Source of the DNA: DTYU01 sp040757355
GTDB taxonomy: Bacteria; Bacillota; Desulfotomaculia; Desulfotomaculales; Ammonificaceae
Direction: 5' to 3'
NCBI GenBank assembly: GCA_040757355.1
Contig: JBFLWY010000004.1
Location: forward strand, 1-64,000
Length of the DNA: 64,000 bases
Notes under the pieces: model-generated
The model's input: the letters and a program-made list of their open reading frames with translations, nothing else
Told to the model about the DNA's origin: nothing
Databases searched by the model: none
Translations under genes and position numbers: made by a program
In this document: in pieces, positions 26,541 to 34,351 of the stretch
Position numbering within the stretch: the first letter of the stretch is position 1
How the letters are laid out: every line of letters begins with the position of its first letter

Positions 26541-26990
26541 ATGACACTGAGGCGGCGTGATCCTTTCGGGGAAATTTCCAATTTACGGGAGCAGATGAAC
26601 CGGCTTTGGGACGTACTGCGCCCCGGTTTCGGCTTGCGCTGGGGTGCTTCGGGGGAGGTTACCGGACCCAGGATGGACCTTTACCAGACGGATAATGATG
26701 TTATCGCAGTCGCGGAAATCCCCGGGCTCGAATCAAAAGACGATATCGAAGTGACCGTGACTCCCGATACCCTGACGCTGCGCGGGGAGCTTAAGAGAGG
26801 TTATGAATACCGGGAAGAAGGCATCCTGCATGGCGAACGGTATTACGGGGCGTTCAGCCGAACACTAAGCCTGCCGGTTGAGGTGAAACCGGAAGAAAGC
26901 ACCGCCAGTTATAAAAATGGCGTACTTGAAGTCCGCATGCCGAAAACCGATGCCGGGAGACGGCGTTCTGTCAAGGTGCCGATACATTGA
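26541..26990 (+). CDS. Hsp20/alpha-crystallin small heat shock protein
   Basis: A 149-residue ATP-independent chaperone. The start at 26541 is preferred (AAGGAGGAACTTCCT before ATG; MTLRRRDPFGEISNL is typical). The alpha-crystallin domain spans about 42-145, with DVIAVAEIPGLESKDDIEVTV and the closing GVLEVRMPK. The C-terminal IxI/V motif appears as VKVPIH. Neither a CIRCE nor other heat-shock operator is visible upstream. Confidence 0.95.
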   Translation: MTLRRRDPFGEISNLREQMNRLWDVLRPGFGLRWGASGEVTGPRMDLYQTDNDVIAVAEIPGLESKDDIEVTVTPDTLTLRGELKRGYEYREEGILHGERYYGAFSRTLSLPVEVKPEESTASYKNGVLEVRMPKTDAGRRRSVKVPIH

Positions 26991-27145
26991 AAAGGAATAG
27001 CGGGTGAAATCAGCAAGGCCGGGAAGAGCCAGGAAAACCTCACTCAGAACCTTTTCCCGGTCTCAAACCTGCGACTTCTTCTTTGTGGTTAAATCCGCGG
27101 GAACTCAATCGCTTATTTAATCGCTTATTTAATTGTGAACCCTGA

Positions 27146-27496
27146 TTAAATGCCGTCTTCGCACAATTCCGCGTGCACTCTTGCTTTCACTTCAACCAGG
27201 AACTCCTCGATAGTAGGGAGCCTGCCTACCATAACAATCTCCTGTCCCACCGCCAATACCGGTAGGGACAGGCCATCAACACGAATACGGGCTGCAAGAT
27301 CGGCTGCCCCTGGATACTCTCCCGGAGCATCTGAATACTGATAGATCAAGCTGACATTCGGCCCAAAACTCTTCGCCAGCGCCTTCTTGTAAAAATAATA
27401 ACTTAACGGCAGCACGGCCGAAGAACCCTCCGGGGGTCACCCGGGGTGGTCACCCTGCGCAGGAATGTCGCCGAAAAGCCATACTACCAGTACCAT
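27146..27496 (-). CDS. Thioredoxin-like protein with in-frame TGA; candidate selenoprotein
   Basis: From the ATG at 27496 (AGAGGT 5-6 nt upstream) the frame reads 19 codons (MVLVVWLFGDIPAQGDHPG), meets TGA at 27439-27437, then stays open for 96 more codons to a normal stop, 116 residues in all. The part after TGA alone begins at a GTG with no ribosome site and lacks the first beta strand. The whole resembles small thioredoxin-fold proteins of the YuzD/DUF1462 type, in which a Cys lies at this region. A hairpin with GU in its loop follows the TGA at the right distance for a bacterial SECIS. A nonsense mutation in a decaying gene is the alternative. Confidence 0.6.
27402..27423 (-). promoter_or_regulatory. 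Candidate bacterial SECIS hairpin
   Basis: Counted from the base after TGA, bases 14-16 (CUU) and 17-20 (CGGC) pair with 27-30 (GCCG) and 33-35 (AAG), leaving a UU bulge. The loop is CGUGCU, with G-U at 22-23. Known bacterial SECIS elements place a G or GU in the apical loop roughly 16-37 bases after UGA. A competing hairpin, CCGGAG-GGUU-CUUCGG, lies nearer the TGA. Confidence 0.45.
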
Positions 27497-27813
27497 TTGA
27501 ACCTCTTCCCTGAAAACTAAGCGCCTAAGTCGCAAGTCCCAAGTCCTGAATCCGATAACAAATCAAGGCCGATACCGCCCAGCACTCAGTTGGCTCTCCC
27601 GCCTCCCTAATGCATATCGTAACTCCCCGGCTAGCTTCACTGACCTTGCGCCAACACACCTCTGAGTGCTGGGCCGGCAGATAGGCCATTTTGATTCCCG
27701 GTGGCGACGATAAACAAATCGTCGTTAACTGCTTCATCCAATTACTAATGAGCTTTTTTCTTGCCCACAAGAATGAGCAGCATACTATGAGCCGCTCCTT
27801 AGCACGTAACGTA
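27497..27813. repeat. Repeat-bearing gap between htpX and the candidate selenoprotein gene
   Basis: 317 bases without a gene. A short 7-bp array (TAAGTCG, CAAGTCC, CAAGTCC, TGAATCC) lies at 27528-27556, an inverted-repeat element at 27578-27673, and the GATTCCCGGTGGCGACGATAAAC module at about 27692-27720, followed by its right half ATCGTCGTTAACTGCTTC. Confidence 0.7.
27578..27673. repeat. CCCAGCACTCA inverted-repeat element, unique interior
   Basis: 96 bp bounded by CCCAGCACTCAG and CTGAGTGCTGGG, a perfect 12-bp inverted repeat. The interior (TTGGCTCTCCCGCC and on) matches no other copy. Confidence 0.78.
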
Positions 27814-28653
27814 TTAGACAGCCATGGTGCGAAGGCGCTTCACGCGTTCCGTAACCGGAGGATGGGTACTGAAAAGTTTCATAACACTTTGGGCGGACAG
27901 CGGGTTGACGATAAAAAGGTGTGAGGTAGCCGGATTTACGTTCATCGGAACCCGTCGCGCCGCCAGTTCGAGCTTCTGGAGTGCACTCGCAAGGCCGTCG
28001 GTCCGCCCGGCTATCCGCGCCCCGGTCGCATCGGCGTTGAACTCCCCGGCCCTGGAAATAGCCATCTGGACCAGTAACGCCGCAAGCGGCGCTACAATGG
28101 CCAGCACCAATGCGGCAAGAGGGTTGCCCCCTTCATCATCGTCTCTCCCCGCTCCCAGGATCAGCCCCCACCGGATCATTCCCGCTATCATGGTTATGGC
28201 GCCCGCAAGCGTAGCCGCGATAGTACCTACGAGGGTGTCCCGGTTCTTTATGTGGGCCAACTCGTGGGCAAGCACCCCTTCGATTTCCGTACGGTTTAAG
28301 AGTCGGAGGAGTCCATTGGTGACCGCCACCGCCGCATGTTGTGGGTTCCGGCCGGTGGCAAAGGCATTCGGCTGCGACGAAGGGGTAATGTAAACTCTCG
28401 GTACCGGCAGTCCGGCCCGCCCACATAAATGCTCTACTATGTCGTAGATTTCGGGTGCCTCGCTGCGGCTGAGCGGGCGGGAGCGGGTCATGGTGATAGC
28501 GATTTTATCGCTGTAATAATAAGTGAAAAAATTCATCCCTAGGGCGAAAAGGAAGAATAAGACCGCACCCTGCCCGCCGTAAAAAGACTGCCCGATATAA
28601 ACCAGAATTACCGAAAGAAGCGCCATGAGAATCCAAATGCGGACCTTGTTCAA
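27814..28653 (-). CDS. htpX: Zinc metalloprotease HtpX
   Basis: About 279 residues from a TTG start with GGAGGTGG 6 nt upstream. A membrane-embedded M48 peptidase involved in membrane protein quality control. N-terminal membrane helices (about 5-25 and 30-48) precede the zinc motif HELAH (about residues 130-134). Further helices lie near 145-205, and the third zinc ligand is in GEFNADATGARI. Length and order are normal. No neighbour suggests a special partner. Confidence 0.95.
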   Translation of the reverse strand: MNKVRIWILMALLSVILVYIGQSFYGGQGAVLFFLFALGMNFFTYYYSDKIAITMTRSRPLSRSEAPEIYDIVEHLCGRAGLPVPRVYITPSSQPNAFATGRNPQHAAVAVTNGLLRLLNRTEIEGVLAHELAHIKNRDTLVGTIAATLAGAITMIAGMIRWGLILGAGRDDDEGGNPLAALVLAIVAPLAALLVQMAISRAGEFNADATGARIAGRTDGLASALQKLELAARRVPMNVNPATSHLFIVNPLSAQSVMKLFSTHPPVTERVKRLRTMAV

Positions 28654-28736
28654 AGTACCACCTCCATACATGGGTTATATAATTCCTTACAGTAACTATT
28701 CAGGTTTCCCGTCGGGCGGGGCGATAAACGGCGCAT

Positions 28737-28895
28737 TTCGGAAGTCAGATGTCGGACGTCTGAAGTCGGACTCTTTAGGAAATCGCTTTGCGATTTCAAT
28801 TTTTTAAACTTCGGAAGTCAGATGCGGGATGTCAGAGGTTAACCCCCTTTTTTCTCTTTTCAGACTTTCGACTTCCGGCTTCCGACCTCTGAATC
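28737..28895. repeat. 7-bp repeat arrays with central palindrome
   Basis: Heptamers GGAAGTC, AGATGTC, GGACGTC, TGAAGTC, GGACTCT lead to a palindrome AAATCGC-ttt-GCGATTT, then a T-rich stretch. A second array follows (GGAAGTC, AGATGCG, GGATGTC) and the mirrored type (CAGACTT, TCGACTT, CCGGCTT, CCGACCT). This is longer than its counterpart at 1464, as if one cycle had been duplicated. Confidence 0.75.
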
Positions 28896-28915
28896 ATATA
28901 CGCTCCGGCCCGGCC

Positions 28916-29007
28916 CCCAGCACTCAAACTTGCCCTGGCAAAAAAACAAGCGGTTTTCACAATATTTTTATGAAATTGCTACTTTCCAAGTTGAATTGAG
29001 TGCTGGG
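28916..29007. repeat. CCCAGCACTCA inverted-repeat element, interior class 1
   Basis: Ends CCCAGCACTCAA and TTGAGTGCTGGG. The interior is the class 1 type but lacks about 8 bases (TTTAACGT) present in the copy at 1591, so it is 92 bp. Confidence 0.82.
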
Positions 29008-29033
29008 TTCCTCGCACTGCTTGTTTCCCGCCG

Positions 29034-29103
29034 CCCCGCACTCAACGCAGCAGGTAAAAGCAGCATAGTTCCGGCAGCCTTGCACCCAGAGTTGAGTGCG
29101 GTG
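29034..29103. repeat. CCCCGCACTCA inverted-repeat element, interior class 2
   Basis: Left end CCCCGCACTCAACGC, right end GAGTTGAGTGCGGTG (the last bases have diverged). The interior is shared with 1717 and 60262. Confidence 0.78.
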
Positions 29104-29213
29104 TAATTGGTGAGTGGCAGGCTGAATAGTTACTCCTTACATAAAATTATTACCATAGGAAAAGCCCGCAAGTCACGAGGTTTTGTAATGAGGAATTAAC
29201 TGGTATCAATCAG

Positions 29214-30023
29214 TTACACTTGAAGCGCGTAAACCTGATCCTTTCCCGCTGCCTTGGCGGCCAGCAGGTAGTAATCCGCCCGCTTCAGCAGTTCTTCAGC
29301 AGTGACGGCGTCCTGCGGGTACGTCACAGCGCCGAGGCTGATACTCATCCCGGTGTTCTTGACCGCGTTGCGGAGCCGCTCGGCAGTTACCCGTGCAGAG
29401 CGGGCATCGGCACCGGTCAAGATTATCGCAAACTCGTCGCCGCCATAACGCACGACCACGTCTTCTTGCCGGAGGGCCCCGCGAATCGTCCTGGCGATAT
29501 TTTGCAGGAGAACATCCCCCGCCAGATGCCCTTGTTTATCGTTATATGCCTTGAAGCCGTCGAGGTCCAGCATAATCACCGAAACAGGTATGCTGTAACG
29601 CTTGGCACGCGCAACCTCCGTGGTAAGACGTTCAAAAAGATAGCGCCGGTTGTATACCCCCGTTAATGGATCTGTAATGACGAGTTGCTGGAGATTGCTT
29701 ATATCATCACGAAGTTGCGCTTCTTTGCTTCGCTCATACTCGAACAGTAACCCGATAAAAAGCGAGACACCCCCAACCAGTACGGCCGACCACAATTCGC
29801 TGCTGCTCTTATTGAATAAAGCTACCGTACCGACCAGTGATCCGCTTATGACGGTTGCTACTGCGGTTCCCCGTAATCCTGACGTAATACCCAGGAGTGC
29901 TGCCGGCACTGCGTAAAGAACCCAAACTTCTCTTCCCAGGGGCAGACCGGTCAGCAAACGGGTTAAAAACGGTACCGTCCAGCAGACAACCAGGACCAAC
30001 AATTGGCGCAGCCCAAAATTCAT
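29214..30023 (-). CDS. Membrane-bound diguanylate cyclase (GGDEF)
   Basis: About 269 residues from the ATG at 30023 (AAGAAGG 8 nt upstream; a TTG eight codons earlier is the alternative). Four or so membrane helices fill residues 5-100, followed by a short coiled segment (ERSKEAQLRDDISNLQQL) and a GGDEF domain (about 110-268). The active-site signature GGDEF is intact in VRYGGDEFAIIL, and the product-inhibition site RxxD (RQED) lies exactly five residues before it. It should therefore make cyclic di-GMP. No sensor domain beyond the membrane part is seen. Confidence 0.93.
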   Translation of the reverse strand: MNFGLRQLLVLVVCWTVPFLTRLLTGLPLGREVWVLYAVPAALLGITSGLRGTAVATVISGSLVGTVALFNKSSSELWSAVLVGGVSLFIGLLFEYERSKEAQLRDDISNLQQLVITDPLTGVYNRRYLFERLTTEVARAKRYSIPVSVIMLDLDGFKAYNDKQGHLAGDVLLQNIARTIRGALRQEDVVVRYGGDEFAIILTGADARSARVTAERLRNAVKNTGMSISLGAVTYPQDAVTAEELLKRADYYLLAAKAAGKDQVYALQV

Positions 30024-30199
30024 CCCAACAGCCTTCTTCCCTTCCAATGGAATTCAATGTAGCAATCAATAATTTTTTCGATGAAAGTATAATATTTCCT
30101 GCAAACATTACGTAAGTTTTATCCTTAATTTATTGAAAAACCAAAAATTTTACGGTGTTTCAGGTCTGTGTTGTCAACAGAATAAAATTTTCTAACCAC

Positions 30200-30228
30200 T
30201 TGACAAGCCTTTACGACCTTGTTAAAAT
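30200..30228 (+). promoter_or_regulatory. Sigma-A type promoter for aprBA
   Basis: TTGACA (30200-30205), a 17-base spacer, and TAAAAT (30223-30228): a perfect -35, optimal spacing and 5 of 6 bases at -10. Transcription would begin near 30235, leaving about 268 bases of leader before aprB. It is the best promoter match in the window, fitting a highly expressed catabolic operon. Confidence 0.75.
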
Positions 30229-30301
30229 AACCACAAGTGTGTGCTAACCACCTAATAAACCTCCAAATAACCATGTCGGGTGGAGATTTTTCTGTTTATA
30301 A

Positions 30302-30319
30302 CGGTAAAGGTCTTTACCG
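30302..30319 (+). promoter_or_regulatory. 18-bp dyad in the apr leader
   Basis: CGGTAAAG-GT-CTTTACCG is a perfect 8-bp inverted repeat with a 2-base centre. A hairpin with so small a loop is poor, so a dimeric DNA-binding protein site is more natural. It lies about 70 bases after the predicted transcription start. Confidence 0.4.
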
Positions 30320-30502
30320 GAGTGTAAGTCTGCACACATTTGTGTATAACGGAACAAAGTTTCAACGTTTGAGTCTTCACGCAAAACCACAGACCCTCTT
30401 TGACCCGACTTTTCTTAATTAAGGAGGTGGTTGAAGCAAAAGATCTTTTGTCACGTCCTATCTAGTATCCCAACTAACTAAGTACTTTAAGGAGGTTAAG
30501 TT

Positions 30503-30952
30503 ATGCCTGCATTCGTAATCGCAGAGAAATGCGATGGTTGCAAGGGCCAAGACAAGACCGCATGCATGTACATTTGCCCCAACGACCTGATGATCCTCGA
30601 TAAAGAGCGTATGAAATCCTACCAGCGCGACCCGCAGCTGTGCTGGGAGTGCCTCTGCTGCGCGAAGATCTGCCCGCAGCAGGCCATCGACGTAAGAGGT
30701 TACGCCGACTTCGTGCCGATGGGATCGGCCTGCGTACCCCTCCGCGGTTCCCAGGACATCATGTGGACGATCAAGTTCCGTGACGGCGAAGTGAAACGCT
30801 TCAAGTTCCCCATCCGCACCACGCCGGAAGGCAGCGCAGTTCCTGACGGAGGCTATGGCGAGGGTTCCAAAGCCAATAACCTCAATGATCAGTACCTGTT
30901 CACCGAACCCGAATCAGCCGGGTTTGACTTAGCCGACATTTCCACACAATAA
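30503..30952 (+). CDS. aprB: Adenylylsulfate reductase subunit beta
   Basis: The 149-residue ferredoxin-like subunit of APS reductase, passing electrons to the FAD in AprA for reduction of APS to sulfite and AMP in the cytoplasm. Two [4Fe-4S] clusters are predicted from C10, C13, C21, C25 and C47, C50, C53, C57. The C-terminal tail (about 105-149) wraps the alpha subunit in known structures. AAGGAGG precedes the ATG. aprA follows after 21 bases. Unlike many sulfate reducers no sat gene precedes it in the window. Confidence 0.98.
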   Translation: MPAFVIAEKCDGCKGQDKTACMYICPNDLMILDKERMKSYQRDPQLCWECLCCAKICPQQAIDVRGYADFVPMGSACVPLRGSQDIMWTIKFRDGEVKRFKFPIRTTPEGSAVPDGGYGEGSKANNLNDQYLFTEPESAGFDLADISTQ

Positions 30953-30973
30953 CCGACGGAGGAGGTTAAAAGA

Positions 30974-32863
30974 ATGGCAGTCCCGAATTTCGAAACCGTT
31001 GAAGTCAAATGTGACGTCCTGATTTGTGGCGCCGGTATGGCGGGCTGCGGCGCGATGTTCGAGGCGTCGTACTGGGCCAAGAAAAACGGCCTGAAGGTAG
31101 TCGTCGCTGACAAGGCCGCCACCGACCGGAGCGGCGCGGTAGCCCAGGGCCTTTCAGCCATCAACATGTACATGAATACAGCGGGCGGCGAGCGTACCCC
31201 GGCGGACTTCGCCCGGATGGTCCGCATGGACATGATGGGCGTCTCCCGTGAAGACCTCACCTTCGACATCGCCCGGCACGTCGACTCGAGCGTGCACCTC
31301 TTTGAAAAATGGGGCCTCCCGATCTGGCGCGACGCCGACGGCAAGCCGATTCGTTCCGGCGCCTGGCAGGTCATGATCAGCGGCGAGTCGTACAAAATAC
31401 TGGTAGCCGAAGCCTCCAAGAAGGCCCTTGCGGACGCGGGCGGCGAACTTTACGAGCGCGTATTCATCATCGAGCCGTTGATGGACGGCGACAGGATCGC
31501 GGGCGCGATCGGGTTCAGTACCCGTGAGAATAAGATCTACGTCTTCAACGCCAAAGCAGTACTCGCCAACATGGGCGGCGCCGTGCACGTCTTCCGGCCG
31601 CGTTCCACGGGTGAAGGTCTGGGCCGCACCTGGTATCCGCCGTTCCAGACCGGATCCAGCACCTACTTCACCCTCAGGGCCGGCGCAGAGCAGACTTGTC
31701 AGGAGATCCGGTTCGTTCCCGTCCGGTTCAAGGACGCGTACGGCCCGGTAGGCGCATGGTTCCTGCTCTTCAAGTCTACCGCAACCAACGCCCTGGACGA
31801 AATCTATGTAGAGACCCGGAAGAAGGACCTCGAGCCCTGGCAGCCGTACGCCTCCGCGAAACCGCTGCCGGCCAACCTCCGGAACTACCAGGGCATCCTG
31901 GACGAGATCGAGGGCAAGGGTCCGCTGCTCATGAGAACTGAGCGGGCAATCGCGGCCCTGGCCGAGAAATACGCAGGCGACGAGAAAGCCTACAAGAAGA
32001 AAATGAAAGAGCTCGAAAGCGAGGCCTGGGAAGACTTCCTCGACATGACGATCGGCCAGGCTAACCTGTGGGCGGCCATGAACGTCCGTCCGGAGCAGGT
32101 ACCCTCTGAGATCACCGGCGCCGAGCCGTACTTCATCGGCTCCCACTCCGGTGCTTCCGGCACCTGGGCCAACGGCCCCACCGATATCGCTCCTCCCGAA
32201 TACAACTGGAGCGGTTACAACCGGATGACCACGGTGAAGGGTCTCTTCGTTGCCGGCGACGCTTGCGGCGCCTCCGCGCACAAGTTCTCCTCCGGCTCCT
32301 TCACTGAGGGCCGGATCGCCGGCAAGTCAATGGTCAGGTTCGTTGTGGAGAACCCCGACATGCCGAAACTCGACTCGGCACAGGTCGAGGAGTTCAAGGC
32401 ACGGATCATTAGACCCTTCGAGCTCTTTGAGCAGCACAAGGACTACGGCACCACCCCGGAGGTCAACCCGAACTACATCATCCCGCGGCAGTACCTCTTC
32501 CGTCTCCAGAAGATCATGGACGAGTACGCCGGCGGCTGGAGCTGCGCATTCACTACCAACAAGACCAAGCTCGAGATTGCGCTGAAGCTCCTTGATTGGT
32601 TGAAAGAAGACGGCGAGAAGATGATCGCCCGCGACCTCCACGAGCTGATGCGGGTTTTCGAGAACCAGCAGCGGACCTGGCAGGCCGAGGCCCACGTCCG
32701 GACCATCCTCTTCCGTGAGGAGTCCCGTTGGCCCGGTTACTACCACCGTACCGACACCCCGGCGATGGACGACGCCAACTGGAAGTGCTTCGTCAACCTC
32801 AAGTGGGACAAAGCGAACGGCTGGCAGATGTTCAAGAAGCCGGTCATCCAAGTCGTCGGGTAA
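30974..32863 (+). CDS. aprA: Adenylylsulfate reductase subunit alpha
   Basis: A 629-residue flavoprotein of the fumarate reductase/succinate dehydrogenase superfamily that carries out APS reduction. The FAD-binding GAGMAGCG is at residues 19-26. Further conserved stretches are RSGAVAQGLSAIN, CQEIRFVPVRFKDAYGPVG and SGSFTEGRIAGK. Length and content are normal. Codon use is strongly biased to C-ending codons relative to neighbours, as expected for an abundant protein. A terminator follows at 32874. Confidence 0.99.
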   Translation: MAVPNFETVEVKCDVLICGAGMAGCGAMFEASYWAKKNGLKVVVADKAATDRSGAVAQGLSAINMYMNTAGGERTPADFARMVRMDMMGVSREDLTFDIARHVDSSVHLFEKWGLPIWRDADGKPIRSGAWQVMISGESYKILVAEASKKALADAGGELYERVFIIEPLMDGDRIAGAIGFSTRENKIYVFNAKAVLANMGGAVHVFRPRSTGEGLGRTWYPPFQTGSSTYFTLRAGAEQTCQEIRFVPVRFKDAYGPVGAWFLLFKSTATNALDEIYVETRKKDLEPWQPYASAKPLPANLRNYQGILDEIEGKGPLLMRTERAIAALAEKYAGDEKAYKKKMKELESEAWEDFLDMTIGQANLWAAMNVRPEQVPSEITGAEPYFIGSHSGASGTWANGPTDIAPPEYNWSGYNRMTTVKGLFVAGDACGASAHKFSSGSFTEGRIAGKSMVRFVVENPDMPKLDSAQVEEFKARIIRPFELFEQHKDYGTTPEVNPNYIIPRQYLFRLQKIMDEYAGGWSCAFTTNKTKLEIALKLLDWLKEDGEKMIARDLHELMRVFENQQRTWQAEAHVRTILFREESRWPGYYHRTDTPAMDDANWKCFVNLKWDKANGWQMFKKPVIQVVG

Positions 32864-32873
32864 GACTGTAATG

Positions 32874-32918
32874 TGGCGGGTGAAGTCAAATGGCGGCTTC
32901 GCCCGCCATTTTCCTTTT
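32874..32918 (+). terminator. Rho-independent terminator after aprA
   Basis: TGGCGGGTGAAG pairs with CTTCGCCCGCCA (one T-G mismatch), loop TCAAATGGCGG, followed by TTTTCCTTTTT. It should separate aprBA from qmoABC at least partly, allowing higher aprBA levels. Confidence 0.8.
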
Positions 32919-33103
32919 TACGAATAAAACCGGGTAATACCACCTTAATTATCACAATTTTTCACCAAATAAAGAAGGATGTTTTTTTTAGATGTCGAAA
33001 ACACATTACTATGCGGTTTTGCCGGGTGGTTGTTTCTAAGTTATGCAGTAAAAGGGGGATTCTGTGGTGTCTTTTGACGACAGTAAAAGGATGGTGGTAA
33101 AGG

Positions 33104-34345
33104 ATGGGTAACAAGTCTATCTTGGTTGTCGGCGGCGGGATAAGCGGCATAACGGCGGCCGTCGAGGCTTCAGAGGTGGGCTATGAAGTTTTCCTCCTTG
33201 AAAAAAGGCCGTACCTCGGCGGCAGGGTAACGCAGTTAAACCAGTACTTCCCCAAGCTATGCCCGCCGAACTGCGGCCTGGAGATTAATCTCAGGCGCAT
33301 CAAGAACAGTCCCTACATCAAATTTTTCACCCAAGCCGAAGTGGAAGAAATAACGGGCCAGGCAGGCAGTTTCACGGTCAAGGTAAAGCTATCGCCCCGG
33401 TTTGTCAATGACAAATGTACCGCATGCGGTAAATGCGCCGAAGTCTGTCCGGTGGAAAGAACCGACGAGTTCAACTACGGGCTCGGCAACACGAAGGCGA
33501 TTTATCTGCCGCAGTTCTTCGCCTTCCCGTTCAAGTACGCCGTCGATGCCCAGGCCTGCGAAGGTGCAAAGTGCGGCAAGTGCGTTTCCGCCTGCCCTTA
33601 CGGGGCGATCGACCTCAACATGCAGCCCGAGACAATGACGCTGCAGGTGGGCGCCATCATCTGGGCCACCGGATGGGAACCTTACAACCTCAAGAATCTC
33701 GAACAATACGGCTCCGGGGGGTTCAAAAACGTTATTACCAACGTGCAGATGGAACGCCTGGCGGCTATGAACGGACCGACCGGCGGTCAGATCTTACGGC
33801 CCTCAGACGGTAAAGCGGTGAGCAAGATCGCTTTTGTGCAGTGTGCCGGCTCGCGTGACGAGAACCACCTCGCGTTCTGCTCGGGCGTCTGCTGTATGGC
33901 TTCTCTTAAACAGGTCACTTACGTACGGGAGAAGCACCCGGATGCGCAGATTTCCGTCTTCTTCATCGACATTCGTGCTCTCGGCAGGTACGAGGACTTC
34001 TTCAACCGCGTCAAAAACCTGGGCAACATCCAGCTTATTAAAGGCAAGGTCGGCACCATCACCGAAGACAGCGCCACAAAGGACGTGACGGTGCAAGCGG
34101 AGGACCAGGAAGCCGGACGGCTCCTTACCGAAACGTTTGACCTGGTCGTATTGGCCACCGGGATGGACCCGACCTCAAAATATGTACCGGTCGATCTGCC
34201 TCGTACCCCGGACGGCTTTATAGCGGATACGGTGCCGGGCATTTACGGCGCCGGTTGCGCCAACCGTCCGCTCGACGTGGCGGGTTCGGTGCAGGATGCA
34301 ACAGCGGCGGCCTTGAAAGCCATTCAATCTGTGGTGGGGAGGTAG
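33104..34345 (+). CDS. qmoA: Quinone-interacting membrane-bound oxidoreductase subunit QmoA
   Basis: A 413-residue HdrA-like flavoprotein. The FAD Rossmann motif is VGGGISG (9-15). C53 and C57 in LCPPNCG are family typical. Two ferredoxin-like Cys groups follow at C105/C108/C111/C115 and C152/C157/C160/C164. Qmo passes electrons between menaquinone and AprAB. The start has only a weak ribosome site (AAAAGG 13 nt upstream). 241 bases separate it from aprA, including the terminator. qmoB starts 6 bases after its stop. Confidence 0.93.
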   Translation: MGNKSILVVGGGISGITAAVEASEVGYEVFLLEKRPYLGGRVTQLNQYFPKLCPPNCGLEINLRRIKNSPYIKFFTQAEVEEITGQAGSFTVKVKLSPRFVNDKCTACGKCAEVCPVERTDEFNYGLGNTKAIYLPQFFAFPFKYAVDAQACEGAKCGKCVSACPYGAIDLNMQPETMTLQVGAIIWATGWEPYNLKNLEQYGSGGFKNVITNVQMERLAAMNGPTGGQILRPSDGKAVSKIAFVQCAGSRDENHLAFCSGVCCMASLKQVTYVREKHPDAQISVFFIDIRALGRYEDFFNRVKNLGNIQLIKGKVGTITEDSATKDVTVQAEDQEAGRLLTETFDLVVLATGMDPTSKYVPVDLPRTPDGFIADTVPGIYGAGCANRPLDVAGSVQDATAAALKAIQSVVGR

Positions 34346-34351
34346 TATACT

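Larger units (their letters stand above)
28654..29213. repeat. Composite repeats between the diguanylate cyclase gene and htpX
   Basis: 560 bases without a gene. Same order as 1420-1800: CCCGTCGGGCGGGGCGATAA module, 7-bp arrays with a palindrome (AGGAAATCGCTTTGCGATTTC at 28771-28791), a second pair of 7-bp arrays to about 28892, then class 1 and class 2 inverted-repeat elements. 29105-29213 shows further weak 7-bp periodicity and nothing else. Confidence 0.78.
30048..30502. other. apr leader region and promoter
   Basis: 455 bases with no believable gene. 30048-30190 is AT-rich and unique. A promoter at 30200-30228 is followed by a long leader with two dyads (30302-30319 and about 30333-30345). 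A strong but apparently unused ribosome site, AAGGAGG at 30421, lies about 80 bases before aprB. Confidence 0.7.

Noticed and set aside
27020..27062. Terminator after hsp20
   Set aside because: GCCGGGAA can pair with TTCCCGGT, but the loop is over 20 bases and no T-run follows.
30427..30481. Leader peptide gene before aprB
   Set aside because: The GTG and TTG candidates sit too close to AAGGAGG, and the 12- and 16-codon peptides show no amino-acid pattern of an attenuator. Kept only as a note in the leader finding.
31154..32281. 375-codon minus-strand frame opposite aprA
   Set aside because: Antisense to a highly biased, certain gene. The protein is rich in Gly, Arg, Val and Asp as expected from complementary C-ending codons.
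33077..33103. Promoter TTGACG ... TAAAGG before qmoA
   Set aside because: The -10 would overlap the ribosome site and start codon, leaving no leader.
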